Positions 44,082 to 53,800 of a stretch of 64,000 nt of DNA are shown in pieces. Below the pieces are notes generated by a model. It did no database searches. It saw nothing but the letters and a program-made list of their open reading frames with translations, and was not told where the DNA came from. The position numbers and the translations under genes are program-made. Origin of the DNA: JAHKLT01 sp046197865 (lineage in GTDB: Archaea; Methanobacteriota; Methanobacteria; Methanobacteriales; Methanobacteriaceae); assembly GCF_046197865.1 (NCBI RefSeq), contig NZ_CP166990.1, forward strand, positions 868,001-932,000, given 5' to 3'. Positions within the stretch are counted from its first letter, which is position 1; each line of letters starts with the position of its first letter.

Positions 44082-44252
44082 TTTTTCTCCATATAATTTA
44101 ACTTAATAATTTATATTTATTTTAGTTTTATAAATAAATTATTACTTTTTTTTAAATAGTTCTTTTTCATTTTTAAAATAAACTTATACAAAAACTATTA
44201 ATAAATAAAAATCTAATATTTAATTATAATTAATTTTAAATTAGGTGTAATA

Positions 44253-44978
44253 TTGAAAGTTTCAGTTATAGGAGCAGATATTTCAAAAAATGATGTTTCA
44301 TGTAGTCAATCATTAGTTGATAATATTGAAAATGATTTATACAGAATCACAGATTTAGGAGCTTCTCATGTAGGATTAACTAATGTTACTGGTGATGATG
44401 TAGCTATTTCTGCAGTTTATGAAGATGATTTAATTGAAAAAATTAACTTAGAAATTGTTAATATTTTAAGAGATAATGCAGAAGATTTAGGTGATTTAAA
44501 TGGAATATCTGATACAAAAGAAGGTGCTGGAGAAGGTATTTCTTATGCTGAAGCTAATTTTAGAGATGAATATTATCCTGATGCGATCATCTTAGCTTTT
44601 GATACTTATGGTGGAGAACCATTTGTTAAAGATGTTGCTAATTCATCTTTAAAAGCTGCTTCTGGAATGGAGGGTTTAACTGATTTTTCAACTCCTCTTA
44701 AAGATTCAACTAAACATATTCCTGGTGTGGGTTATGTTTCATCTGAAACTGATGATCCTGTTATTGTCACAACAGTTGAAGATTTAAATTCTGTAGGAGT
44801 AATAGCTAGTGCAATGATTGGAGCAGCATTAGGTAATAAAAATACTTATTTAGTTAAAAGACATACTGCTTGTAATGTATTACCTGGAAGTGTTATATTT
44901 TCAGCTACTGCTTTTATGAATGGTAATATAATGGATTTATCTATTCCATTTGAAAATAAAACAAGGATATTAAAATAA
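44253..44978 (+). CDS. Conserved protein of unknown function upstream of sucD
   Basis: This 241-residue protein has a TTG start preceded by TTAGGTGTAATA. It begins KVSVIGADISKND and includes DTKEGAGEGISYAEANFRDE, AIILAFDTYGGEPFVKDVA, GVGYVSSETDDPVIV and IASAMIGAALGNKNTYL. The glycine-rich blocks and alternating strands suggest an alpha/beta nucleotide- or cofactor-binding fold. I cannot name the family. Co-direction with sucD (18 bases to its ATG) suggests one transcript. Confidence 0.65.
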   Translation: MKVSVIGADISKNDVSCSQSLVDNIENDLYRITDLGASHVGLTNVTGDDVAISAVYEDDLIEKINLEIVNILRDNAEDLGDLNGISDTKEGAGEGISYAEANFRDEYYPDAIILAFDTYGGEPFVKDVANSSLKAASGMEGLTDFSTPLKDSTKHIPGVGYVSSETDDPVIVTTVEDLNSVGVIASAMIGAALGNKNTYLVKRHTACNVLPGSVIFSATAFMNGNIMDLSIPFENKTRILK

Positions 44979-44996
44979 TTGGAGGTTATTTTTAAA

Positions 44997-45857
44997 ATGA
45001 TATTATTAAATAAAGATACTAAATGTTTAGTTCAAGGAATTACTGGAACTCAAGGTTCATTTCATACATCAGAAATGTTAAAATATAATACTAATATTGT
45101 AGCTGGTGTTACTCCTGGTAAAGGAGGACAATCTTTAGAAGGAGTTCCTATTTTCAATTCAATAGAAGAAGCTAAAGAAAATAAAGATATAAATTCTTCA
45201 ATTATTTTTGTACCTGCTCCCTTTGCAAAAGATGCTGCTTTTGAATCAATTAAACATTTAGATTTAGTAATTATTATTACAGAACATGTTCCTGTTCATG
45301 ATGCAATGGAAATAATGGAATATGCAAAAGAAAATAATACTACTGTAATTGGTCCAAATACTCCGGGAATTATATCACCAGGTGTTGGAAAACTTGGAAT
45401 TATGCCTACTCATATTTTTAAAGAAGGAAATGTTGGTGTTATATCACGTAGTGGAACATTAACTTATGAAGTAGCTAGTCAACTTACTATGTCAGGTATT
45501 GGTCAAAGTACTTGTGTTGGAATTGGTGGAGATCCTGTAATTGGAACAAATTATTCTAATATTTTACAAAGATTTGAAGATGATCCTGATACTGATGCAA
45601 TTGTATTAATTGGTGAAATTGGTGGTAATGCTGAGGAGGTAGCTGCTAAATATATTGAAGATAATATTTCAAAACCTGTTGTATCTTATATTGCAGGAAT
45701 GACTGCTCCTCCAGGTAAAAGAATGGGTCATGCAGGTGCAATTATTCAGGGAAATTCTGGAACTGCTCAAAGTAAAATTAATGCGTTGTCTGATGTTGGT
45801 GTTAAGATTGCTAAAATGCCATCTGAAATAGTAGAACAAATTAAAAGATCTATTTAA
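44997..45857 (+). CDS. sucD: Succinyl-CoA synthetase (ADP-forming) alpha subunit
   Basis: The protein has about 286 residues from ATG 44997. Markers are LVQGITGTQGSFHTSEML (CoA site), VAGVTPGKGGQ, GPNTPGIISPG, RSGTLTYEVASQL, GIGGDPVIGTNY and the phospho-His loop AGMTAPPGKRMGHAGAII. It makes succinyl-CoA with the beta subunit, which is not in this window. TTGGAGGT at 44979-44986 is the ribosome site for 44997, so a TTG at 44979 is not the start. Confidence 0.94.
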   Translation: MILLNKDTKCLVQGITGTQGSFHTSEMLKYNTNIVAGVTPGKGGQSLEGVPIFNSIEEAKENKDINSSIIFVPAPFAKDAAFESIKHLDLVIIITEHVPVHDAMEIMEYAKENNTTVIGPNTPGIISPGVGKLGIMPTHIFKEGNVGVISRSGTLTYEVASQLTMSGIGQSTCVGIGGDPVIGTNYSNILQRFEDDPDTDAIVLIGEIGGNAEEVAAKYIEDNISKPVVSYIAGMTAPPGKRMGHAGAIIQGNSGTAQSKINALSDVGVKIAKMPSEIVEQIKRSI

Positions 45858-45865
45858 GTGAGAAT

Positions 45866-47071
45866 ATGAATCGTGAAGAAATTGTAAATGGTTTAATTGA
45901 AGGTAAAATTAAGCTATATCAAGTTGAAAAATATACTTCATCTGCTAATGAGGCTGTTGATATTAGGCGTGAATTTATTGAAAAATTTTCTTCTTCTTCT
46001 TTAGATAAAATAGCTGATTATACTTTAGATATGGAAAAAGCTTCTAAAAAAAATATTGAAAATCCTATTGGTACTATTCAGATTCCTATTGGTGTTGCAG
46101 GTCCTTTAAAAGTTAATGGTAAATACTGTAATAGGGAAGTTTATTTGCCTCTTGCAACCTCAGAAGGTGCATTAGTTGCTTCAATTAATAGGGGTTGTTC
46201 ATCTATTACATTAGCTGGCGGTGTTAATACTAATATTATTTCTGATAAAATGACTAGAGCTCCTGTTATTAAAGCTAAATCTGCATCTGGAGCTATTGAA
46301 GTTAAAAATTGGATAGAAAATAATTTTGATGAGCTTAAATCACTTGCTGAGACTACAACCAACCATGGAAAACTTATAAAAATAGATCCTATTTTAATTG
46401 TAGGTAGTTATGTTTATCCTCGTTTTGTTTATTCAACTGGTGACAGTATGGGTATGAATATGGTTACAATAGCTACTGAAAAGATTTTAGAAAAATTAGA
46501 AAATGAAAATGATGCAATTCATATAGCTTTAAGTGGTAATGTTTGTGTTGATAAAAAACCTGCTTCTATTAATATGATTGAAGGAAGAGGTAAATCTGTT
46601 ACAGCAGATATTATAATTCCAGAAGATATTGTAAAAACTAAACTTAAAACTACTGCAAGCTCTATTGTTGAGGTTAATATTGCAAAAAATCTTATTGGTT
46701 CTGCTTCAGCTGGTAGTATGGCTTTTAATGCTCATTATGCAAACATGATTGGTGCAATCTTTTTAGCTACTGGTCAGGATGTTGCTCATGTTGTTGAAGG
46801 ATCACTGGGTATTACAACAGCAGAAGATAGAAATGGTGATTTGTATTTTTCTGTTAATTTACCTGATTTACCAATAGCTACTGTTGGTGGCGGAACATCA
46901 CTTGAGACTGCTAATGAAGGCCTTCAAATTTTAGGTGTTTCTGGTTCTAATAAAGTTTTAGAATTTGCAGAAATTGTTGCAGGATGTGTTTTAGCTGGTG
47001 AATTGTCATTAGTATCAGCTTTATCTGCAGGTCATCTAGCTCGTGCTCATAAAGAATTAGGAAGAGAATAA
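45866..47071 (+). CDS. hmgA: HMG-CoA reductase
   Basis: This 401-residue class I enzyme reduces HMG-CoA to mevalonate, the route to archaeal isoprenoid lipids. Motifs are PIGVAGPLKVNG, PLATSEGALVASINRGC with the catalytic Glu, SGNVCVDKKPASINMIEGRGKS with catalytic Lys, GQDVAHVVEGS, TVGGGTSLET and ALSAGHLARAHKELGR with the catalytic His near the end. It lies 8 bases after sucD and directly abuts a 63-residue gene. Confidence 0.95.
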   Translation: MNREEIVNGLIEGKIKLYQVEKYTSSANEAVDIRREFIEKFSSSSLDKIADYTLDMEKASKKNIENPIGTIQIPIGVAGPLKVNGKYCNREVYLPLATSEGALVASINRGCSSITLAGGVNTNIISDKMTRAPVIKAKSASGAIEVKNWIENNFDELKSLAETTTNHGKLIKIDPILIVGSYVYPRFVYSTGDSMGMNMVTIATEKILEKLENENDAIHIALSGNVCVDKKPASINMIEGRGKSVTADIIIPEDIVKTKLKTTASSIVEVNIAKNLIGSASAGSMAFNAHYANMIGAIFLATGQDVAHVVEGSLGITTAEDRNGDLYFSVNLPDLPIATVGGGTSLETANEGLQILGVSGSNKVLEFAEIVAGCVLAGELSLVSALSAGHLARAHKELGRE

Positions 47072-47263
47072 ATGTCACTATATCCTGAAATTGAAATAGA
47101 AAGTGATGAACTTTTAATGACATTTACTATTAAAAGAGATTATTCTAAAATTGATGATATAAATTTAAGAAAAAAAGAATTTTTTAAAGATTTAAATAAT
47201 TTAATAAAAGAATTTGATGAAGCTCCAGAATCAATAGAGCTTATGGAATATTATGATGATTAA
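47072..47263 (+). CDS. Small acidic protein of unknown function
   Basis: This 63-residue ORF has its ATG immediately after the hmgA stop codon, so translation is probably coupled. It begins SLYPEIEIESDELLMTF and ends SIELMEYYDD. It is acidic, with a predicted strand then helix, and no cysteine or membrane segment. The stop overlaps the convergent DUF116 gene by 4 bases. No family recognised. Confidence 0.6.
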   Translation: MSLYPEIEIESDELLMTFTIKRDYSKIDDINLRKKEFFKDLNNLIKEFDEAPESIELMEYYDD

Positions 47264-47958
47264 GTATTTTTACTTTTATCAGTACATAAATTTTCATCAA
47301 TTTTAATTTCTTCTTTTGTAGGTTCAACATATCCTATAACATCTAAAACAGATTTCACATCTACTTTTGTATTATAACAGCCTGTTCTTGATAATACTGC
47401 ACCTTGTGGGTAAAAGTCTGATAAAACCATCATTATTTGATTTAAATCTTCATAACAAGCTATTCCAACAACTGATTCAAATTTATTTTCTTTAGCTATT
47501 TTTTTAACAAAACTTGATCCAGGAACAATAAATAGTCTATAACCCATTGGTTCAGCTTTATCCATTATAAATCCTATGGAACATTTATTACATTTTGTAC
47601 ATACAAGGCCTGTTTCATTTAATACTGCTTCACAATCTTTATGTCTAAGACAATGTGGTAAAAATATAATTTTCTTCTCAGGAGGAATTTTTAAAAATTT
47701 AGCTCTATTTACATTGTTTCTAACTTCAACACCCATATGATCTACTAAAGATTCATCAAATTTTAAAGCTTTAGCTATTTTTTTAAGAGGTGAGTAGAAC
47801 ATATCTAAAACAAATATTATTAATTGTGGAAATATTAGAATATCTTTTTTAATAAGTACCTTACCAAGAATTAATGTTGCAATAGACAATATAACAAGTA
47901 ATATTATAAATAATATTAAACTTTGTCCTAATAATTGATATAATGATTCAATAACCAT
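47260..47958 (-). CDS. DUF116 family membrane protein
   Basis: The protein has 232 residues. One or two hydrophobic segments (about 10-55) precede a soluble domain with the DUF116 cysteine pattern: FLPHCLRHKDC, then CTKCNKCSIG, then GIACYEDLNQIMM and SRTGCYNTKVDV. The clustered cysteines suggest a zinc or iron-sulfur site. The function of DUF116 is not established. It is the last gene of a minus-strand trio behind a zinc-ribbon gene. Confidence 0.82.
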   Translation of the reverse strand: MVIESLYQLLGQSLILFIILLVILSIATLILGKVLIKKDILIFPQLIIFVLDMFYSPLKKIAKALKFDESLVDHMGVEVRNNVNRAKFLKIPPEKKIIFLPHCLRHKDCEAVLNETGLVCTKCNKCSIGFIMDKAEPMGYRLFIVPGSSFVKKIAKENKFESVVGIACYEDLNQIMMVLSDFYPQGAVLSRTGCYNTKVDVKSVLDVIGYVEPTKEEIKIDENLCTDKSKNT

Positions 47959-47966
47959 ATAATTAC

Positions 47967-48431
47967 CTAAAATTCCTTAATTTCATAATTTTTAAAATCT
48001 TTGTTTAATTTAACACCATTTTCAGTTTTTTCAATTATTAATCCTGAAAGTGAATCACAACTACATAAAATATCTTGTTCTGGATGGGTACCAGGTTTAA
48101 TATTACAATCTAATTTTACTCGTTCACCAACAGATAAAACTAATGGTAGTCGTTTAGATGAAGGATGATTCTTATCTAAAACTATAATTGGAGCATCTGT
48201 TTCTCGTGTTAAATATGCTAGGGATTTAACTGCTTTTTCATTATTATCAAATGATGAAATAGCTATTAAGTCATTTTCTTCTAGAAACATAGCTATTTCT
48301 TCATTATCTGGAGTTCCAATATAAATTATCTTGTTGGATATAGCTATTTTAACAATTCCAACAAGACCTTTATCTCCTTTTAGATATAAAATTTCATCTT
48401 CACTAAAATTAATATTCAATGTATTCCTCAC
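47967..48431 (-). CDS. Conserved archaeal protein of unknown function
   Basis: This 154-residue protein starts at a GTG that almost abuts the zinc-ribbon gene stop. Blocks include LTRETDAPIIVLDKNHPSSKRL, read as IVLDKNHPSSKRLPLVLSVG, and then GTHPEQDILCSCDSLSG with two cysteines. Mixed alpha/beta, no membrane segment. I do not recognise the family. Operon position before DUF116 is the only functional hint. Confidence 0.65.
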   Translation of the reverse strand: MRNTLNINFSEDEILYLKGDKGLVGIVKIAISNKIIYIGTPDNEEIAMFLEENDLIAISSFDNNEKAVKSLAYLTRETDAPIIVLDKNHPSSKRLPLVLSVGERVKLDCNIKPGTHPEQDILCSCDSLSGLIIEKTENGVKLNKDFKNYEIKEF

Positions 48432-48432
48432 A

Positions 48433-48588
48433 TTATTCTAAAGATTCAACATTATCACTTTGACATGATGGGCAAACAACACGTTTTCCAAGACCTTTAA
48501 ATTCATTAGAACAATCTAAGCAACGATATCTTTTAGTTTTTAATTTTTTCATATCTACATCAGCCATAGGGCCGCCAACTGTACACAT
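48433..48588 (-). CDS. Small zinc-ribbon protein
   Basis: This 51-residue protein starts MCTVGGPMADVDMKKLKTKR and carries a zinc ribbon, YRCLDCSNEF, then VVCPSCQSDN, a C-x2-C...C-x2-C pair. GGTGAT lies 6 bases before the ATG. Its stop overlaps the next gene region (TAATGTGAGG). It may bind nucleic acid or protein. It heads the minus-strand trio with the 154-residue protein and DUF116. Confidence 0.7.
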   Translation of the reverse strand: MCTVGGPMADVDMKKLKTKRYRCLDCSNEFKGLGKRVVCPSCQSDNVESLE

Positions 48589-48716
48589 ACAATCACCGTT
48601 TTTAATTATTATTTTACTATATGTATTAAAATATATTTAATATTAACTTTTTTTAAATCATAACATTTAATTATTTTAAAAAACAATTTTTATTAATATA
48701 ATTATAAGGTTTTAAA

Positions 48717-50018
48717 ATGTTTTGGGATGAAAAAACTGAGTGTATGCCTCGAGAGGATTTAGAAGAATTGCAACTTAAGCGACTTATGAGTACTGTTAAA
48801 ACAGCTTTTAATAAGATTCCTTATTATAATAAAAAATATAGTGATGCTAATGTTTATCCAGAGGATATTAATTCTTTAGAAGATATTGAAAAATTACCTT
48901 TTATTACTAAAGATGATTTAAGAGAAAGCTACCCATTTGGTCTTTTTGCAGTTGATAAAAAGGATATTGTAGAAGTTCATAGTTCTTCTGGAACTACTGG
49001 AAAACCTGTTGTATCAGGATACACTGAACAAGATTTAAATACTTGGAGTGAAACTATGGCTCGTGGTTTAACTATGATGGGAATTGATGATGAAGATATA
49101 ATTCAAAATACTCATGGTTATGGATTATTTACTGGTGGTTTTGGTATACATTATGGTGCTCAAAAAATTGGAGCAACTGTTATCCCTATTTCTACAGGAC
49201 AAACAAGACGTCAAATTGAAATAATGAAAGATTTTGGAACTACTGGTTTAATTTTTACTCCTTCTTATGGAATGTATTTAGGGGAAGTTGCAAGAGAAGA
49301 AAATATTGATCCTAAAAATATTGGTCTTAAAGCTATTGGTTTTGGATCTGAAATGTGGACTGAGGAAATGAGAGAAAAAATAGAAGAAACATTTAATTGT
49401 AAAGCTTATAATATTTATGGACTTACAGAACTTATGGGTCCTGGTGTTGGTGTTGAATGTTCTGCTCAAAATGGCCTTCATATATCAGAAGATATTTATT
49501 ATCCTGAAATAATTAATCCTAAAACTAAAGAATCTTTAAAAGATGGTCAAAAAGGAGAACTAGTACTTACAAATATTTATAGAGAAGGAATGCCGGTTAT
49601 AAGATTTAGAACTAAAGATATAACTGCTTTAAATCATGAAAAATGTTCTTGTGGTAGAACTTTAATTAGAATGGATCGTGTTACTGGTCGTACTGATGAT
49701 ATGCTTAAAGTTAAAGGAGTAGCTGTTTTCCCATCTCAAATAGAAAAAGCACTTTTAAAAGTTAGCGGTGTAGCTCCTCATTATCAAATTATTGTAACTC
49801 GTCCAGATTTAATGGATGAAATTGAAGTTAAAGTTGAAGCATCAAATGAACTTTTCTTTGATGGTGTAAAAGAAATGGTTGCTCTTCAAAATAAAATAGC
49901 TAGCTATATTGAAAATGAAATAGGTATTAGAGTTAAAGTTACATTAGTAGAACCTAAATCTATTCCCAGAAGTGAAGGAAAGGCTGTTAGAGTTATTGAT
50001 AAAAGAAATTTAAAATAA
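48717..50018 (+). CDS. Phenylacetate-CoA ligase-like enzyme
   Basis: This 433-residue adenylate-forming enzyme of the PaaK type has the AMP-binding loop SSSGTTGKPVVSGYT and NTHGYGLFTGGFGIHYGAQ. NIYGLTELMGPGVGVEC, RTKDITAL, RTLIRMDRVTGRTDDMLKVKGVAVFPSQIE and C-terminal IPRSEGKAVRV follow. In methanogens such ligases activate aryl acetates for aromatic amino acid synthesis by reductive carboxylation. The ACT-domain gene downstream suggests amino-acid feedback. Substrate inferred, not shown. Confidence 0.88.
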   Translation: MFWDEKTECMPREDLEELQLKRLMSTVKTAFNKIPYYNKKYSDANVYPEDINSLEDIEKLPFITKDDLRESYPFGLFAVDKKDIVEVHSSSGTTGKPVVSGYTEQDLNTWSETMARGLTMMGIDDEDIIQNTHGYGLFTGGFGIHYGAQKIGATVIPISTGQTRRQIEIMKDFGTTGLIFTPSYGMYLGEVAREENIDPKNIGLKAIGFGSEMWTEEMREKIEETFNCKAYNIYGLTELMGPGVGVECSAQNGLHISEDIYYPEIINPKTKESLKDGQKGELVLTNIYREGMPVIRFRTKDITALNHEKCSCGRTLIRMDRVTGRTDDMLKVKGVAVFPSQIEKALLKVSGVAPHYQIIVTRPDLMDEIEVKVEASNELFFDGVKEMVALQNKIASYIENEIGIRVKVTLVEPKSIPRSEGKAVRVIDKRNLK

Positions 50019-50028
50019 AGGTGTTAAA

Positions 50029-50460
50029 ATGAAAGTAAATCAATTATCAATATTTTTAGAAAATAAAAAAGGGAAATTATATAAAGCTTTAAATGTTTTA
50101 TCTGAAAATAATATTAATATTCGAGCATTATCTCTTGCAGATACTTCAGAATTTGGAATTTTAAGAATTGTTGTAGATAATCCATCAAAAGGAGAAGAAA
50201 TTCTTAAAAAAAATAATTTTGTTGTTAAAATTACTAAAATTATAGCTATTGAATTAGATGATACACCAGGTGGTTTATCTTCAGTTTTAAGAGTTTTAGA
50301 TCAAAACAATATCAATCTTGAATATTTGTATGCTTTTACTCATGAAAGATCTGAGAAAGCTATTTTATTATTACATACAGATAATATAGATAATTTAATA
50401 AATGTTTTAGAAAATAATAATGTTGTTATGGTTTCTCCTGAAGAAATCTATGATTTATAA
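50029..50460 (+). CDS. Tandem ACT-domain protein
   Basis: This 143-residue protein is made of two ACT domains: KVNQLSIFLENKKGKLYKAL (1-70) and IIAIELDDTPGGLSSVLRVL (about 72-143). ACT domains bind amino acids and control linked enzymes. Its position 10 bases after the PaaK-like ligase is a conserved pairing in methanogens and suggests that it senses an aromatic amino acid. No catalytic domain is attached. Confidence 0.88.
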   Translation: MKVNQLSIFLENKKGKLYKALNVLSENNINIRALSLADTSEFGILRIVVDNPSKGEEILKKNNFVVKITKIIAIELDDTPGGLSSVLRVLDQNNINLEYLYAFTHERSEKAILLLHTDNIDNLINVLENNNVVMVSPEEIYDL

Positions 50461-50850
50461 TATTATTTATCTTTATTTTTTTTAACTTTCTTATTTTTAA
50501 TTAATTACATATAGGTGTTATTGTTTATATTTCACTATTTTTAGAATTTATTTTATTCGTATATTATAGAACATTTCATACTTTTTGAATAATATTCTTG
50601 TTGAAACTATTATATTACTTAAAAAAAGATTATAAATGCCTAAAAATTAAATATTTTCCAATAAATATAAATATTTCAATTAATATAATATATTTCAATA
50701 GAAAATAGTTATTTTAAAATAAATAGTTATGAAAATATTAAATGAATATATTTTCACCTGATTTATTGGATGTAACTATTCTATTGTTGTTGATATATGA
50801 ATTAATTAGATAAAATCTAATTAAAAATTGAATAAAATTGGGAGGTAATT
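50461..50850 (+). promoter_or_regulatory. Promoter and long structured leader of the giant adhesin gene
   Basis: AAAAAAAGATTATAAATG (50621-50638) is a good BRE/TATA match and predicts a leader of about 190 nt. The leader holds three inverted repeats. CAATAGAAAATAGTTA (50696-50711) pairs with TAACTATTCTATTG (50773-50786). GAAAATAT (50731-50738) pairs with ATATTTTC (50748-50755) inside it. TTAATTAGAT (50802-50811) pairs perfectly with ATCTAATTAA (50815-50824) over a 3-nt loop. The last hairpin sits 16 bases before the GGGAGGT ribosome site. No gene seen in this stretch. Confidence 0.5.
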
Positions 50851-53800
50851 ATGAGATTTAATCATAAAATATCATGGTATTTGATATTTTGTATACTAGC
50901 TATTCTCACGATGTCATTGACGTGTGTTACAGCTAATGAAAATATAGAATTAAACTCAACGAATGATTTTATTGAAGAAGATAATTCAAATTCGATTAAT
51001 TTCGATTTTTCGAATGTAATTTATGAAGAAGAAATTAGTAGTATAAACAATAATAAATTAAAAAATATAGGCTCGATTGATGAAAATAATGGAAGAGGCA
51101 ATGATTTATTTGATTATATTGAGGTGAATGATTATATAAGTATGATCAATGCTTTAAATAGTGCAGAAATAGGAGATACAATAGTATTGACAAATCATAT
51201 ATATTTCCAAACTGAAAATGAATTTGTAATTGATCATAAAACATTAACAATCGATGGTAATGGGTATACAATTTATGGTACTGATAATAGAATTTTTAAT
51301 ATAACTTCTAATGCAGACACAGTCACTTTTAAAAATCTAGCTTTAGTGGGGAGTAATGTTCCGAATAAATATGGTGGTGCAATATATAACTCAGGTACTA
51401 ATGTAAAATTTGAGTATGTTAATTTTACAAATAATAAAGCTTTATTAGGTGGAGCTATTTACACAGAAAATATAATTATTGTGGAAAATTGTAATTTTAA
51501 AGGTAATGAAGCAAATAATGGTGGAGCATTATATTTGATGGGTAGTTCAAATACTAGAATAATGAACAGTTTATTTGAAAATAATATTGCAGATGAAAAC
51601 GGTGGTGCAATCTATGTTATGGATGGTGTAAGGTTATTGATGGAAAATTCAAACTTTACAAATAATAATGCTAATGTTTTTGGTGGAGCAATATATTCAA
51701 GTAATTATTTAAATGTATTAAGCAATATTATTGCTGAAAATAATAATGCTACTTTAGGTTCTTTTATATTTTTAAGTAATAAAGAAGATACTGGTAGGTC
51801 CACTACATTAAGCAGATCTACTATATCTGGAAGTAACGAAATATTGATTTATAACGGTAATCAAAATACATTAGAATTATCAAGAAACACAATGAATTCT
51901 AATATTAATGAAAAAATATTTAATAATGGTACATTGACTGGACAAACAAATTTAAAATTCTTAAATGGGGAAACTTTAAACTGTTATATTGGCGATATAG
52001 TTAATCTAACAGCTATATTAACTGATGATATGGGAAATATAATTGTTGGTCAAAATGTTACTTTTAATTTTGGCGGACATGTAATAGAAACTGATAATTT
52101 TATAGATGGAATTTATACAATAGAATTTAAAACAAACGAAAGAGGAACTTTCGCTATAACTGGATCATATGATGGTGGAAATCCTACAATTACTCAAGGA
52201 ATCTTAATTGTATATGAAGTAATTTTAGAGGTAAACAAATCAACAAATGTTAATTCTGCAAATGTTGGTGAATTAGTAAATTATACAATTGTTATAAAAA
52301 ATAATGGTAACTTAGCTGAAGATAGTATTAATATAACTGAATATATACCTCTTGGATTACAATATGTATCATCCAATGGTATTGGATGGACAAATGATGA
52401 TTTAAACAAAACATGGTTTTATAATAGATTATTGCAACCTGGTGAAATCACAACATTAACTTTTACATTCCGTGTAAATGGTGCATTTCCTGGATCTGCA
52501 AATAATACTATAAATATTATATCAAATCATACAAATCAAAATGAAACAAGTAATGAAATAAATTTAACAAGTGTTGTTTTAGATATTAAAAAAGTCGCTT
52601 CAACACCCTTAACAAAAGTAGGAGAACAAATTAAATTTACAATCACTGTAACAAATCATGGTAATTCAAGTGCAACAAATGTAAAAGTAACAGATTATTT
52701 CCCTATAGAATTCCTTAGGTATGTTGGATATGAAAATTCAACAGGTCTGTGGAATAGAAATGGAAATACGTTTGAATGGGATTTAGTTGGACCATTTTAT
52801 AGTAATGGAGATTCAGTAGATTTAATTTTAATTTTTGAAGTTCTAGAATTTGGTATTTTTAATAATACTGCAGGAGTAATATCAAAAGAAACTCCTAATA
52901 GCATATATGCAACAAGTCAAAATGTGACTTCTTCATCAGCATATCTTAATGTTGTCAAACAACCAAGTGCAAATGTAATTAGGCAAGGAGAGTATGTAAA
53001 TTATACTATAACCATTGTAAATGAAGGAAATGATGTAGTTTCAGATATATTTTTAACTGATTATTTCTTAGAAGGATTAGATTTTATTAAAACTTTTAAT
53101 AATGAGAGTTGGAATCAAATTGGTTCTAATGTTTGGAAATATAATGGAAACTTAAGTATTGGTGAAAGTGCAACTTTAATTTTGAACTTTTACGGTCGTG
53201 AATCAGGAGAATATGTTAATATTATTAATGTAGATTATAATAATTTTGATGTTAGTTTTAACTTTACAAGTGAAGAAGTTATTGTTCATAATGTAACTTT
53301 AGAATCTCAAAAAGTTGAAAATAATGCAATTGCACAAGTGGATGATTATATTACATATACTATAACTGTCACAAATACAGGTACATCAAATGCTACAAAT
53401 ATTATAGTTTATGATGATTTTGATATTAGTAAACTAAGTTTTGTTGAAATTTTAGAAAATTCTCTTTGGTCTTCATATGGACCTAATGCATGGAAATTAA
53501 ATTCCCCATTAGCTCCAAATCAATCTGTAAATTTAACATTACGTTTTAAAGTTATAGGAATAGGCATTGTTAACAATTCAGCTATTATAACTTCTAGGGA
53601 ATTTGAAAATATTTCAGTTCAATCTGGTAATACTGTTTTAACTAATGTTAGCCTTGTTATTACTAAAGAACCTAGTGCTGAAGTTATTAAAATCGGAGAA
53701 AAATTAAATTATACTATTACTATTAAAAATACTGGTACAACAGAAGCTACAAATCTTATTGTAAGTGATGAATTTTTCCCTTATTATTTACGTTATTTTA

